Made by a program: the position numbers and the translations under genes. From positions 1 to 59,363 of the forward strand of contig NZ_JAQYWQ010000030.1 in assembly GCF_029379315.1 (NCBI RefSeq): a stretch of DNA of 59,363 nucleotides. The letters run 5' to 3'. Of the stretch, positions 1 to 9,531 are shown piece by piece (position 1 is the first letter of the stretch; the number at the start of each line of letters is the position of its first letter). Source of the stretch: Nostoc sp. S13. GTDB lineage: Bacteria; Cyanobacteriota; Cyanobacteriia; Cyanobacteriales; Nostocaceae. A model generated the notes under the pieces. The model was not told the origin of the DNA, made no database searches, and saw nothing but the letters and a program-made list of their open reading frames with translations.

Positions 1-54
1 TGCCCAATGCCCAATGCCCAATGCCCAATGCCCAATGCCCAATGCCCAATGCCC
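1..54. repeat. STRR heptamer array (TGCCCAA)n
   Basis: About seven perfect tandem copies of TGCCCAA open the window and run to within 15 bases of the stop codon of the following minus-strand kinase gene. The same heptamer recurs at 48041-48078 and, on the opposite strand, at the very end of the window. Seven-base tandem repeats of this kind (STRRs) are established in heterocystous cyanobacteria; copy number usually varies between strains. Confidence 0.93.
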
Positions 55-68
55 CCGACTTCTTCAGT

Positions 69-2288
69 CTACGATGCCAATACCTTTTGAGAATTACTCA
101 CTTCATTAGCGATAATTCCAATTAAATTCAACTTACTCAAAATTTCTGTAGCTTGGGTCAGTTCAGTTCGAGTCACTTTACCCATGCGCTCTACCATTAC
201 AATACCATTACAAAAAGATGCCACAATCCTGGCATCAACCGTGCCTAAAATAGGTGGAGAATCTATCAATACTAGGTCATAACTTTGCTCAAACAACTCT
301 ATTAGTTCTTTCATCCGTTGAGAACTGAGCAACTTCACCGTGTCTTCTGCTTGCGGCCCAGCAGTCAAAATATCAATAGAGGGGTGAATGGGCTGGATGT
401 AATCTTGAAAATGAGTAGTTGTCTCATCAACTAATAATAGAGATAGTCCCCAGTCATTGGATAGTTCCAAGATTTTGTGCAGGCTAGGATTCTGCAAATT
501 AGCATCAATAACTAATACCCGTCGATGCATCCGGGTAGCGCTAGCCACAAGCCCTAATACTAAGGTTGTCTTTCCTTCTTTTGGTAGTGCTGAAGTCAAC
601 ATCAGCGACTTTAAGGGTAAGGGATATTTTAATATTTGAATATTTTGATAGATCATGTCCAGGGTTTCATGGACGGGTAATCTAGTATTGGCTTCCATTA
701 CAGAAGAATTTGAGCTTCGCCCCCCATTCCAAGGCAGTTCCAGCCGCCGCTTTTTCACATCATGCAACAGTAGTTTTGGTACTGACCCTAGTACACGTAA
801 GTTCGTCAGTTTCTTTAAATCTGCCGCACAATAAATAGCGTCATTAAACTTTTCCAAAATCAGGGCTGCTAAGATACCTAAAATCGGCCCAATTACCGCT
901 CCCCCAACCAAAAGTAATAATCTGTTGCTCCCCATATAAGTACCCAAAGCCGGTTCTGCCAAAACTTGCCAGTTATATCCTTCCTGAGCAATTTTCAGTC
1001 CCAAGGACTGTTGCGCCTGAAGTAGTTGTTCAAGGGTTTTGCGACTACTTTCTACCTTTGGTAGCAGACGGTTATACTCTGCTATTAAACTTGGGTATTT
1101 ATTTACTTCAGAGCGTAGTCGCTGTTCTGACTCGGCTAGATTTTTTTCATTGGCAGTTAGTCCTAAGACAGTTGTTTGCACCAGAATAAACTCGTCTAAT
1201 AGCGTTGGCTCAACCCCTACCATTTGCCCTTTGAAGAGCGGTTCTCCCTTATTGCTATTAGTAATAGCTTTTACCTCTTCTCGTAATAGCGACAATTGAC
1301 TTTGGCGTTGCTGCTTTAGCTTTTCTACCGATGGGTAATCGTCTGTATAACGCAGCCGTTCCTTAGCCAAAGCTAGTTCAGTCTTTTGAATTTCACTCAA
1401 TAGTACTTGGTAGCGGCTTGACTGATTTAAACGAGAAGAAATTAGTTCATTCTGTTGGGAAGAGGATGCTATTTGTTGCTCTAGATTATCGTAGCGAGCG
1501 TTTGCATCTTGAAGGTTGGCACGAGTGCTTTGTAGCTGTTGTTGAATATCGGCTAGAGATTCTAGCAGGATTTTACTTTGGACTTCGGGATCGAGTAATT
1601 TATGTTTCTTACGAAACTGTTCTAAATTTTTCTCAGCTTTACTCACCTCTTTTTTTATCTCAGGTAGGCGAGCATTTACAAAAGCCAGTCCCTGATTCAG
1701 ACGTTCTTGTTGTTGTTCTTTGTTGTAGTTTTGATAGACTTTCTGTAGAGCTTGAAGTACTCTTTGTGCTTTAACTGGATCGTCATTATTGAAGGAAACT
1801 TTAAATACTTGACTAAAAACTTTATTAGCTCCTATGCCTCCCTCTTCTGGAGTCACTTCTAAAGATGCTTTTTTGTTCTTTTCTGTTTGACTATTGATAT
1901 CTTCTAAGGTAATATCAGAATAATCAGAATGAAGTAGAGCTACGGCTTTCTGGAGTAGCTTAGAACTCAGCATGAGTTTCATCTGAGTAGTGGAATCAAA
2001 AACTTGAGAATTGGAATTAGTAACCTGAGTATCTGCCCCAACTGGGATATTATTTGACTGTGCCCCTTGAGATAAATTAGAACTCACCAATATCTGCATA
2101 TTGCTCTGGTAAGTAGGTTTGGCAATGACAGCCAACAGGCTAGCAGCCGACATAACTAGACAGGAAACCCCCAAGATTAGAAAGCGTCGGCGAAACAAAA
2201 TAGTAGATAGTTGTCTGATGTCAACTCCGCCTTGTGCTGAAGTAGTAACCTGTTGCTCTTGATTCAGACTAGTCTTAGCCACTATCAA
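69..2288 (-). CDS. Wzz/Wzc-type polysaccharide tyrosine autokinase
   Basis: The 739-residue protein has the bacterial tyrosine kinase plan for polysaccharide export: an N-terminal Wzz chain-length domain with a membrane segment near residues 35-56, a long periplasmic coiled coil (about 195-345), a second membrane segment near 455-480 and a cytoplasmic P-loop kinase domain. The Walker A region is LPKEGKTTL (about 568-576), Walker A' is VLVIDANLQNP (591-601) and Walker B is DLVLIDSPP (671-679). Two features are unusual: the A' motif has lost the usual second Asp and Arg (DANLQNP rather than DADLRRP), and there is no Tyr-rich C-terminal tail, the protein ending SNSQKVLAS. It may therefore act as a co-polymerase without a normal autophosphorylation cluster. 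No other export gene is adjacent; the upstream 600 bp is non-coding. Confidence 0.9.
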   Translation of the reverse strand: MIVAKTSLNQEQQVTTSAQGGVDIRQLSTILFRRRFLILGVSCLVMSAASLLAVIAKPTYQSNMQILVSSNLSQGAQSNNIPVGADTQVTNSNSQVFDSTTQMKLMLSSKLLQKAVALLHSDYSDITLEDINSQTEKNKKASLEVTPEEGGIGANKVFSQVFKVSFNNDDPVKAQRVLQALQKVYQNYNKEQQQERLNQGLAFVNARLPEIKKEVSKAEKNLEQFRKKHKLLDPEVQSKILLESLADIQQQLQSTRANLQDANARYDNLEQQIASSSQQNELISSRLNQSSRYQVLLSEIQKTELALAKERLRYTDDYPSVEKLKQQRQSQLSLLREEVKAITNSNKGEPLFKGQMVGVEPTLLDEFILVQTTVLGLTANEKNLAESEQRLRSEVNKYPSLIAEYNRLLPKVESSRKTLEQLLQAQQSLGLKIAQEGYNWQVLAEPALGTYMGSNRLLLLVGGAVIGPILGILAALILEKFNDAIYCAADLKKLTNLRVLGSVPKLLLHDVKKRRLELPWNGGRSSNSSVMEANTRLPVHETLDMIYQNIQILKYPLPLKSLMLTSALPKEGKTTLVLGLVASATRMHRRVLVIDANLQNPSLHKILELSNDWGLSLLLVDETTTHFQDYIQPIHPSIDILTAGPQAEDTVKLLSSQRMKELIELFEQSYDLVLIDSPPILGTVDARIVASFCNGIVMVERMGKVTRTELTQATEILSKLNLIGIIANEVSNSQKVLAS

Positions 2289-2906
2289 ACTCCTCTAATA
2301 TCGAAACACTATATTTATTTGGAAGATTTATGAGAAATGTGAAATGATTTTTTTACACCTAATAGCCGCAACAATATACTTGATTATTCTTCCAACGATG
2401 ACAAGCTCACTTGGCACAATATTATGCCAAGTGGTGCTTTCATGTTCATCAATTCAGGCATATAAATTCTTAATCAGTGTTGGAAGAATAAATTTTCAAT
2501 AAATATTTTATTTCAGCAAGAAAAATCTTGACGAAAAATTAATTATTTTCCTCAGAATTTAAGTAAAAAATTCTTTGAGTCACAACATACTTAGATATTA
2601 AAGTTATTTTGATAACTTATAATCTAAAAAAAATATTGACATAAATATATAAATCATAGTACTTATACATCATTGATACATTTAGTTAACCGTAAATTCT
2701 TGGTTAACTAGTTGACTTACTCGTAAAACTAAACTGCTATCTATTTGCTGGATGTTATAAATTGGGCTACTAAACTCCAAGACAGAGGCAGGTTAATTTT
2801 AGATTAGAAGGGGTTCAATTTAAAATCTAAAATCGTTCGACTGAGCGTAGCCGTACTCCTTTGGAGAAGCAAGCTACGCGTAGCGTTCCGCAGGAAAGTC
2901 CAAAAT
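2289..2906. other. Intergenic region, AT-rich, no gene seen
   Basis: This 618-base gap separates two minus-strand genes and should carry the promoter of the tyrosine kinase. It is AT-rich with no ORF supported by codon use or homology. The only recognisable structure is a GC-rich dispersed repeat near its left-gene side (2833-2894). Confidence 0.7.
2833..2894. repeat. Nostoc-type dispersed GC-rich palindromic repeat
   Basis: The stretch contains GCGTAGCC, CTTTGGAGAAGC and CTACGCGTAGCG, modules I recognise as abundant interspersed repeats in Nostoc-type genomes. Related short modules (GGGCTACGCCTACGC) occur at 55437, 55576 and 56341. It contrasts sharply with the AT-rich surroundings. Confidence 0.7.
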
Positions 2907-3866
2907 TTAAACGCCTACCTTAGTTAACTCTACTTCCCGTCGCCTGGGTACTTCATGAATCATGAAATCGTAAGCCATATCAGTACGGGGAAAAATAGCA
3001 CGGGCTTCCTTGAGGAGATCCTTTAACTCCAAGGTATTTCCAGGAGCATAGCGGGGACTAAAATGACTCATAATCAGCCGATGTGCCCCAGCAGCTAAAG
3101 CTGTTTGCGCTGCCATTGTGGTTGTGGAATGCAATCGCTGAAAAGCCATATCTGCATCTTGATGGGCGTAGGTTGCTTCGTGAATTAACACATCTGCATC
3201 ATGAGCTAATTCCACTGCACCATCACAATAAATTGTGTCTGTACAATAGGCAATCTTTCGGCCAATTTCTGTAGGGCCACATAATTGAGTGCCATCAATC
3301 ACCCGTCCGTCGGCAAGGGTAACAGTTTCACCGCGCTTGAGTTGACCGTAAATCTGACCAGGAGGAATTTGTAACGCCTTGGCTTTTTCCACATCAAAGC
3401 GTCCTGAGCGGTCTTTTTCGGCTACGCGGTAGCCGAAAGCTGTAATGCGGTGATACAAATTACCGCAGCTAACGGTGAAGTCATCGTCTTCATAAATTAC
3501 CCCTGGACGGATGGCGTGAACTTTGATCGGGTAAGAAAAGTGTGTGTAAGAGTAACGTGAGGCGGCTTGAATGTAATCATTTAATCCTGGTGGGCCATAT
3601 ATATCAATTCGTTGTACATTGCCAGCCAAGCCGCAGGTAGCAAGAAGTCCCATCAAGCCAAAGATGTGGTCGCCATGCATATGAGTGATAAAAATTCGGG
3701 AGAGTTGACTGATTTTCAGTTCACTCCGTATAATTTGATGCTGAGTACCTTCGCCACAGTCGAATAACCACAGTTCTGCCCTTTGGGGTAATCTCAGAGC
3801 GACACTGGAAACATTGCGCGATCGCGTGGGTACACCGGAACTCGTCCCTAAGAATGTTATCTGCAC
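2907..3866 (-). CDS. rnz: Ribonuclease Z (tRNA 3'-end endonuclease)
   Basis: The 319-residue protein is a full-length short-form RNase Z (ElaC type), a zinc-dependent metallo-beta-lactamase-fold enzyme that removes 3' trailers from tRNA precursors. It opens with the family-typical MQITFLGTSSGVPT and carries the metal motif THMHGDH (61-67); later ligands are seen in AYCTDT, LIHEATYA and MSHFSPRYA. Length, start and all expected motifs fit. None of the tRNA genes in this window encodes CCA, so tRNA maturation here would need such an activity. The gene stands alone: flanking gaps exceed 250 bases. Confidence 0.97.
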   Translation of the reverse strand: MQITFLGTSSGVPTRSRNVSSVALRLPQRAELWLFDCGEGTQHQIIRSELKISQLSRIFITHMHGDHIFGLMGLLATCGLAGNVQRIDIYGPPGLNDYIQAASRYSYTHFSYPIKVHAIRPGVIYEDDDFTVSCGNLYHRITAFGYRVAEKDRSGRFDVEKAKALQIPPGQIYGQLKRGETVTLADGRVIDGTQLCGPTEIGRKIAYCTDTIYCDGAVELAHDADVLIHEATYAHQDADMAFQRLHSTTTMAAQTALAAGAHRLIMSHFSPRYAPGNTLELKDLLKEARAIFPRTDMAYDFMIHEVPRRREVELTKVGV

Positions 3867-4120
3867 AGTGTTCTTTAATCTTCCTATTGCTCAATTTGCA
3901 GCTGTATTTTCTATAGTGACACGGTTCATGAGTAAAATACTTTTAAGAGGAAGTCGCCTTTTTGAACCCAACACCCAACAAGCATTAGTTGGAAAGTGGT
4001 GTCTAAGACAGTACTTTTTCTAAGTCACAGATTATCGTTGAAATCTAAAAAGTAAAACTACCCCCCCACAAAGGTTTCAGCGTCAACTTGAGCGTTGCCA
4101 AAAAATCGATAAAGTCGAGC

Positions 4121-5725
4121 TTAGGGAAGGATTTGAATCAACTGGTACTCTTTTTCTGTACCAATAATGCGGTAAGGTCTAGATAATTTATAAGACTGGT
4201 CAGTATAGATAAAAACATAGCTCAAAGCGGGTAGTTGGGAAATAGAGACTACTGGTTGGGGACGAGTAGAAAAATAAAAATTCAGCAGCACTTTGGTTTT
4301 AGCGTCTATTTCCACAAAGTAGATCGGATGAGTTTGGATAATTGAGGCGATCGCACTTTGTTGTAAAAAAGTTCTCAAAACAGGGTTATAGTCACTTAAC
4401 AGACCCATGCTACCCATCGTCGCCAAAGCCAGCCAGCAGGGAATTAACCAACCTGCAATCCAGTAACGAGCTGTGAGAAACTTTTTGCCAAAGTGGTAAC
4501 GACTAATCCACACCACAGGCAAGATTAACCAACCCAAGCCCATAGCCAAGCCAATAATTGCATACTTGCGGATGTCAGAATCACCCCAACTAAGAACGCC
4601 AATACTCGCTATTACAAGTAAAACACCTAACCCACCAAAGCCATAACTCAGATTTCGAGGAAGATTCTTCCTTGCAAAAAGGGTTAATATATTTTTTTTA
4701 TTTTTTTGAAGAGGTAATTGTGGGGGAATTGCTATTTGATAAATATTGCCTAGCCAGTTTAAACCCACAGATGCAAACCAAGCGATAAACGGATAAAGGC
4801 AAAGACTATAGTGAGGTAAACGAGTGGTAAAAATACTAAGTTCTACAAATAGGACAAGTGGAAATCCAACTAATATCAAATGGTAACGAGGAATAGGACG
4901 GTGGAGAGTTAAAAATAAACCTAAAAGTCCGAAAAAAGCCCAAGGAAATGCTTTTAAAGGAATATTCCATACATAGAATAGTGGCCCATTATTATCCTGA
5001 GCCTCAGAACCTAGCCGCATAACAAACTTAAATAACTCCTCAAAACTCTGATTTCCGTAGTGCAGCCAGCTGAACCATAGCCAAACACAGGTAGGTATTA
5101 AACCGACAAAAAAGCCTAAATATAAAATTGGGTTAGTAAGATGACGATGACGGCGATGTTCCCAAATTAAATAAGGCAATAAAGCTATAATTGGCAAAAA
5201 AATCATAAAGCTTCTGATTAAGAAACCCAAACCTAAACTTAACCCAGCTATAAAACTCCAAAAATAGCGATATTTAGGATGTAATTCCGTTTTTATTAAA
5301 GACCAAATAGCTAAAAGCACCAAAAAAATCATTGGCACATCAGGTGAGCTTAAGCGACAGTATTGCAGCCAGAGAAATTCCACACTTAAAATTGCAGTAG
5401 CTAGCCAAGCTAATTTTTTGCCTAGCATAATTTTGCCGATTTCATACACTAGCCAGAAGCTAAAAATGCCAGCAATCATACTAGGAAGACGCGCACTAGT
5501 ATCACTGATACCAAACAGCTTGTAGAAACTGGCAATTAACCAATAAGGCCCAGGAGTTTTATGATGTGCCTTTTCCCAAGGAGCTATCCAATTACCAGAA
5601 TCAAACATCAGACGTGCACGCGAAGCGTAAAGCCCTTCATCATGTGCTATCAGACTATTGTGCCCAGAATTAAATAGTAACAAGGGCAGTATCCAAATTA
5701 ACAAAGTAAAATAAGTAAATCGCAA
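4121..5725 (-). CDS. GT39/ArnT-like membrane glycosyltransferase
   Basis: This is a 534-residue protein with about ten hydrophobic segments and the GT-C fold signature of the PMT_2/ArnT family: a first membrane helix followed by HDEGLYASRARLMFDSG, which contains the catalytic-type DE pair, and a later loop GPYWLIASFYKLFG. Family members transfer a sugar from a polyprenyl-phosphate donor to lipid or protein acceptors on the outer face of the membrane. Donor and acceptor cannot be told from sequence. The next gene rightwards is another multi-pass membrane protein, on the opposite strand, separated by 500 bases. Confidence 0.85.
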   Translation of the reverse strand: MRFTYFTLLIWILPLLLFNSGHNSLIAHDEGLYASRARLMFDSGNWIAPWEKAHHKTPGPYWLIASFYKLFGISDTSARLPSMIAGIFSFWLVYEIGKIMLGKKLAWLATAILSVEFLWLQYCRLSSPDVPMIFLVLLAIWSLIKTELHPKYRYFWSFIAGLSLGLGFLIRSFMIFLPIIALLPYLIWEHRRHRHLTNPILYLGFFVGLIPTCVWLWFSWLHYGNQSFEELFKFVMRLGSEAQDNNGPLFYVWNIPLKAFPWAFFGLLGLFLTLHRPIPRYHLILVGFPLVLFVELSIFTTRLPHYSLCLYPFIAWFASVGLNWLGNIYQIAIPPQLPLQKNKKNILTLFARKNLPRNLSYGFGGLGVLLVIASIGVLSWGDSDIRKYAIIGLAMGLGWLILPVVWISRYHFGKKFLTARYWIAGWLIPCWLALATMGSMGLLSDYNPVLRTFLQQSAIASIIQTHPIYFVEIDAKTKVLLNFYFSTRPQPVVSISQLPALSYVFIYTDQSYKLSRPYRIIGTEKEYQLIQILP

Positions 5726-6232
5726 AGTTTTTCTTAAGGGCGATCGTGAACCAGAATCTAAGTATAAACAAATAGCACAAGCTAATAATTATATAATATC
5801 AACTTATGACTGATTACAAAACCTACAAAAAATGAAAAAATAAAAAATAATTTTATTTTTACTCAAAACCCAGCACTTTGCACAAGTTATAAGTAAGTTG
5901 GCTCAAATAAACCTAACTATGTAACTAAATCTAAAATGCTCTAAACCCTTGTGATTGCTTGACTTCGCTTTGCTACGCTCGCAATGACATAGTTATAAAT
6001 TTTCCCACTCCCCTACTTAGCTGAAATCTTACACTGGCAAGGAACACCCCATTCTTTTAACCCAGATAGTTAGGCTTTGATTACCTTTTGTTCTGAGTAT
6101 AAAACATAGTGCTGCTAAAATTCTTGAGTTTATAAATGGCGTTTACTACTTGAAGATTATACAATCAGAAAAATTCAAGAAAGCTTTTGATTTTACTAAT
6201 TAACACGATTTATTCAGACATAGACGGGCACA
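5726..6232. other. Divergent intergenic region, no gene seen
   Basis: The 507-base gap between the divergent membrane-protein genes must hold both promoters. It is AT-rich. A degenerate module GCTTTGCTACGCTCGCAATGAC (split over 5967-5988) resembles a dispersed cyanobacterial repeat. No coding region or RNA gene was recognised. Confidence 0.6.
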
Positions 6233-7972
6233 ATGCTAATTCCAAAATTACAAAAACTTTTAACAACACCTATTACTCAAAAAAATAGACAAAATCAATC
6301 TAGATTGAGTATCATATTTTGGTACAGTCTAAGTATAATTTTTGCTTTTGGTTATATTCTTATGGGGCTGCGACAAGCGTTCAGCAGTAAATATATAATC
6401 AGTGACGACGCACGAGAATATATCTCTTGGATGTATCGTTACCTTAACCCAGATTTATTTCCTGGGGATTTAATCGCTGATTATTTTCAGTCGGTGACGC
6501 CAATTGGATATGGTCTTCTTTATAAAATCATTGCGGCTTTAGATATCGATCTAATTTTATTTAGCAAAATTTTTCCAATAGTACTGGGACTCATTACAAC
6601 TAGCTATTGCTTTCTAGTCTGTATAGAGATATTACCAGTACCAATGGTGGGGTTTATCGCATCTTTACTTTTAAATCAAAGTCTTTGTATGCATGATGAC
6701 CTATTTTCGGCTACTCCGAGAGATTTTATTTATCCTTTGTTTTTAGCTTTTATATATTATTTAATCCGGTCTTTTTGTTTAGGTATATTAAACATTGTAC
6801 TTGCACTCCAATGTTTAATATACCCTTTAATAAATTTTGTCGATTTATTAATTTTAGCTCTGAGATTATTTCACTGGCAGAATGGGCAAATAACTATTTC
6901 TCAGAACCGCAAAGATTTTATTTTATTTGCAGCAGCTATGATGATTGTTGGTATTGTAATTTTACCTTATGCTATTCAATCATCAAAATTTGGCCCGGCA
7001 ATTACTGCTGCCGTGGCGAGAACTATGCCGGACTACTGGCATGGAGGAAGAGTCAGCTATTTTAGTCATAATATTATTAATTATTGGCTTTTTGGTAGAG
7101 ATAGCGGTTTTCTTGCTTTAATTTCACCTCCTCAACTATTATTAGGTTTATTATTACCAATTATCCTGAAATTTCAGTCTCACTTTCTCCTAACCAAGCA
7201 GCTAAAGGATGAAGTAAAACTATTACTACAGGTAGTAGTAGCTAGTTTAATAATGTTTTTTATTGCCCATGCCTTAGCTTTTCAACTGCACTGGCCTAGT
7301 CGTTATACCCATCATACTTTTAAGATGGTACTTGCTCTTGCAGCAGCAATCTCTATTACCTTGATTTTAGATGCTACATTTCGATGGTCGAGACAAAATG
7401 GGAGACAAATTTTAATCCTGGGGACTATTATGATCCTTGGTACAGGACTCATTTTGTACCCTAGCAGCTTCAGCTTAAAAGTTTTTCCCAAAACCTCCTA
7501 TGTAGAGGGTAAAGTCCCAACATTATATAGTTTTTTGCAAAAGCAACCGCAAAATATTGTCATAGCCTGTACTTCTGAAGAAGCAAATAACATACCTATC
7601 TTTGCTCAAAGAACAATTTTGGTAGGTAAAGAATATGCTTTACCGATCCAGACAAAATATTACGCTCAATTTCGTCAAAGGATGGTTGACCTTATTAATG
7701 CCCAATATACTGAAGATATTAACCAGATTAAAGACTTTATCCAAAAATACCACGTAACTTTTTGGCTATTAGAACGTTCTGCATTCATTCCAGAATATAT
7801 AACTAAAAACACTTGGCTACAACAATATCAGCCAGCAGCACAACAAGCAAACGCAAAGTTACATAAGGCTCTACCTGTGTTAGCGACATTAATTAACTCT
7901 TGTGCAGTTTTGGAGACTGATAATTTAGTCCTTCTCAAAACAGAATGTATCAAGGTCGTAACCAAGACTTGA
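6233..7972 (+). CDS. Multi-pass membrane protein of unknown function
   Basis: The 579-residue protein has a hydrophobic start at about residue 27-45, roughly ten membrane segments, and a soluble C-terminal stretch of about 140 residues. The architecture (a first helix, then an acidic loop ISDDAREYISWMYRYL) recalls GT-C glycosyltransferase-like membrane proteins, but I do not see a diagnostic motif and do not assign a function. The region is AT-rich and the start ATG is preceded only by a weak purine stretch. It lies divergent to the GT39-like gene, which makes a shared role in cell-surface glycan assembly a possibility, not a conclusion. Confidence 0.75.
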   Translation: MLIPKLQKLLTTPITQKNRQNQSRLSIIFWYSLSIIFAFGYILMGLRQAFSSKYIISDDAREYISWMYRYLNPDLFPGDLIADYFQSVTPIGYGLLYKIIAALDIDLILFSKIFPIVLGLITTSYCFLVCIEILPVPMVGFIASLLLNQSLCMHDDLFSATPRDFIYPLFLAFIYYLIRSFCLGILNIVLALQCLIYPLINFVDLLILALRLFHWQNGQITISQNRKDFILFAAAMMIVGIVILPYAIQSSKFGPAITAAVARTMPDYWHGGRVSYFSHNIINYWLFGRDSGFLALISPPQLLLGLLLPIILKFQSHFLLTKQLKDEVKLLLQVVVASLIMFFIAHALAFQLHWPSRYTHHTFKMVLALAAAISITLILDATFRWSRQNGRQILILGTIMILGTGLILYPSSFSLKVFPKTSYVEGKVPTLYSFLQKQPQNIVIACTSEEANNIPIFAQRTILVGKEYALPIQTKYYAQFRQRMVDLINAQYTEDINQIKDFIQKYHVTFWLLERSAFIPEYITKNTWLQQYQPAAQQANAKLHKALPVLATLINSCAVLETDNLVLLKTECIKVVTKT

Positions 7973-8049
7973 AGACAATGCCCAATTATAATCAAAGCTA
8001 TCTGATTTAAATAGCAATGCTGCTGAACTACTTGACTTAACAAAAAAAA

Positions 8050-8087
8050 GGTTCTTCAGTAGTAATTATAGTTAGTATTGAAGAACC
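8050..8087 (+). terminator. Stem-loop after the membrane-protein gene
   Basis: A perfect 9-bp stem, GGTTCTTCA with TGAAGAACC, encloses a 20-nt AT-rich loop, 78 bases after the stop codon. There is no strong T tract after it, so it may act as an RNA-stabilising or weak termination structure. Confidence 0.45.
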
Positions 8088-8166
8088 AAATATATTACAT
8101 CGTGATTGTGAAAAAATACCTGAAATTGCCGCAATTTTCCGAAAAAGTTCTCCAAAACAGAGATTT

Positions 8167-8835
8167 ATGCAGTTAAGACCGAATCAACGCCTGAAATTAG
8201 ACGACACAGACGATAAGCTATTCTATACCTCTCCCCGCTTTGTCACCCATGTCGATGAAGGATTTATTCAACAGCTAACGGATTTATATCGCGATCGCCT
8301 GAAACCCATACTTCAGCTACGCTCAGGACAAGACACCCGCATTTTTGATATGATGAGCAGCTGGGTATCTCATCTGCCAGAAGAGATGCAGTTTTCTCAT
8401 GTGGAAGGACACGGACTTAACGCCCAGGAACTAGCACGAAATCCCCGTTTAAATCATTACTTTGTCCAAAATCTTAACGAAAATCCGCAGATACCTTTAC
8501 CAGATGAAGATTTTGATGCTGTTCTCAATTGCGTATCTGTGCAGTATGTGCAATATCCAGAAGCAGTATTTTCCGAAATTTACCGCATCCTGAAACCCGG
8601 TGGTGTGGCAATTATCAGCTTTTCTAACCGGATGTTTTTTGAAAAGGCAATTCAAGCTTGGCGAGAGGCTTCAGAAGCAGAACGAGTGGAATTAGTCAAA
8701 GCCTACTTCGCCTCAGTTCCAGGATTTACAACCGCAGAAGTTATAGCTAATAAGTCAACATTACCAAATTTCTTGCAGTGGTTGGGTGCAGCTGGAGGAG
8801 ACCCGTTTTATGCCGTTATAGCTTACCGCAATTAA
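8167..8835 (+). CDS. SAM-dependent methyltransferase-like protein
   Basis: The 222-residue protein has the second half of a class I methyltransferase fold: the DEDFDAVLNCVSVQYV strand-turn (motif II/III region), YRILKPGGVAIISFSN (motif III) and a C-terminal catalytic-like segment. The first nucleotide-binding strand (IFDMMSSWVSHLP) lacks the usual GxGxG, so cofactor binding is divergent. Such proteins are annotated as UbiE-like or Methyltransf_11 in cyanobacteria; the substrate is unknown. The ATG start opens into MQLRPNQRLKLDD without signal peptide, suggesting a cytoplasmic protein. It is followed by a convincing hairpin. Confidence 0.8.
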   Translation: MQLRPNQRLKLDDTDDKLFYTSPRFVTHVDEGFIQQLTDLYRDRLKPILQLRSGQDTRIFDMMSSWVSHLPEEMQFSHVEGHGLNAQELARNPRLNHYFVQNLNENPQIPLPDEDFDAVLNCVSVQYVQYPEAVFSEIYRILKPGGVAIISFSNRMFFEKAIQAWREASEAERVELVKAYFASVPGFTTAEVIANKSTLPNFLQWLGAAGGDPFYAVIAYRN

Positions 8836-8880
8836 ATTCACTGGCACATCGGGCGCGTAAATCCAGCTACCATCTCAAAG

Positions 8881-8902
8881 ACAAGGGGCAAAATCCCCTT
8901 GT
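8881..8902 (+). terminator. Terminator-like hairpin
   Basis: ACAAGGGG and CCCCTTGT form a perfect 8-bp GC-rich stem with a 6-nt loop, 46 bases downstream of the methyltransferase-like stop. The following sequence is only moderately T-rich. Confidence 0.55.
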
Positions 8903-9273
8903 TAAAGACCCTTGTTATTTGCATATACATAATTTATTTAAATGAATTATTGGCTAATGAAATCAGAACTAGAAGTTGAAGGTTAAGAGCGATCGCCTCT
9001 GGTTGTTAAGAAGCTGCTGGTTTTTTTGGTTCTGGGGTTGCAAATCCGCTACAAGTGTGTTAAACATTTTTGAAGCGTCAAGTGTAGGTTTTGCGTGTTT
9101 CTGGAGCCATCCTATTAGCAAGTTGTCGTAGAATAAATGGCACATACAACCCAACATCAATTCCGATTCGAGGAATCGACAATATTGATGGAACCTTGAA
9201 GTATTCATAGGTAGCAAGTAGGATGCAATTAGAGACAGCTTTGCTGCCCAAATCTTTTGAGTAAATGAACTAC

Positions 9274-9300
9274 CCCACCTGAATTTTAAAATCAGGTGGG
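9274..9300. repeat. IS200/IS605-type end hairpin (relic)
   Basis: CCCACCTGA and TCAGGTGGG form a perfect 9-bp stem around a TTTTAAAA-like loop. Hairpins of this kind lie at the ends of IS200/IS605 elements in cyanobacteria. No tnpA or tnpB coding sequence remains next to it. The 486 bases from 8836 to 9321 otherwise show no gene I can support. Confidence 0.5.
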
Positions 9301-9321
9301 ATAATTCACGTGCGGCAAACA

Positions 9322-9470
9322 CTACGTGCTACGCAAAGCTGTAACTGGATTTAGCTGACTAGCACGCAGAGCCGGGAGAAAACCAGCGCTAAACTAGCCA
9401 GCCCCCGGCGCTAACCGAAGCCAAAACTCCTGACCAGGCTAACCATTTAACTCCTGTCTTAAATTTCTTT
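9322..9470 (-). pseudogene. C-terminal relic of an FtsX/MacB-like ABC permease
   Basis: The minus strand from 9384 down to the stop at 9322 reads GFLPALRASQLNPVTALRST, which is the hallmark C-terminus of FtsX/MacB-family permeases (GxxPAxRAaxlxPxxALR). Upstream the frame is broken by a stop at about 9394-9396 and shifts, with hydrophobic remnants such as GVLASVSAGGWLV in another frame. The rest of the permease is missing. It lies just right of the IS-like hairpin, so loss by transposition or recombination is plausible. Confidence 0.72.
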
Positions 9471-9531
9471 TTACTATTCCGACTCATGCAATCTGAAGCT
9501 GAGGTTATATCTGGTAGCTGATGGTCGTAGT

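Noticed and set aside
8969..9322. 117-aa minus-strand ORF beside the IS-like hairpin
   Set aside because: It begins inside the ABC permease relic's end and reads through the hairpin; no domain, no ribosome-binding site. A second frame over the same DNA (KDLGSKAVSNCILLATYEYF) looks equally protein-like, so neither can be supported.
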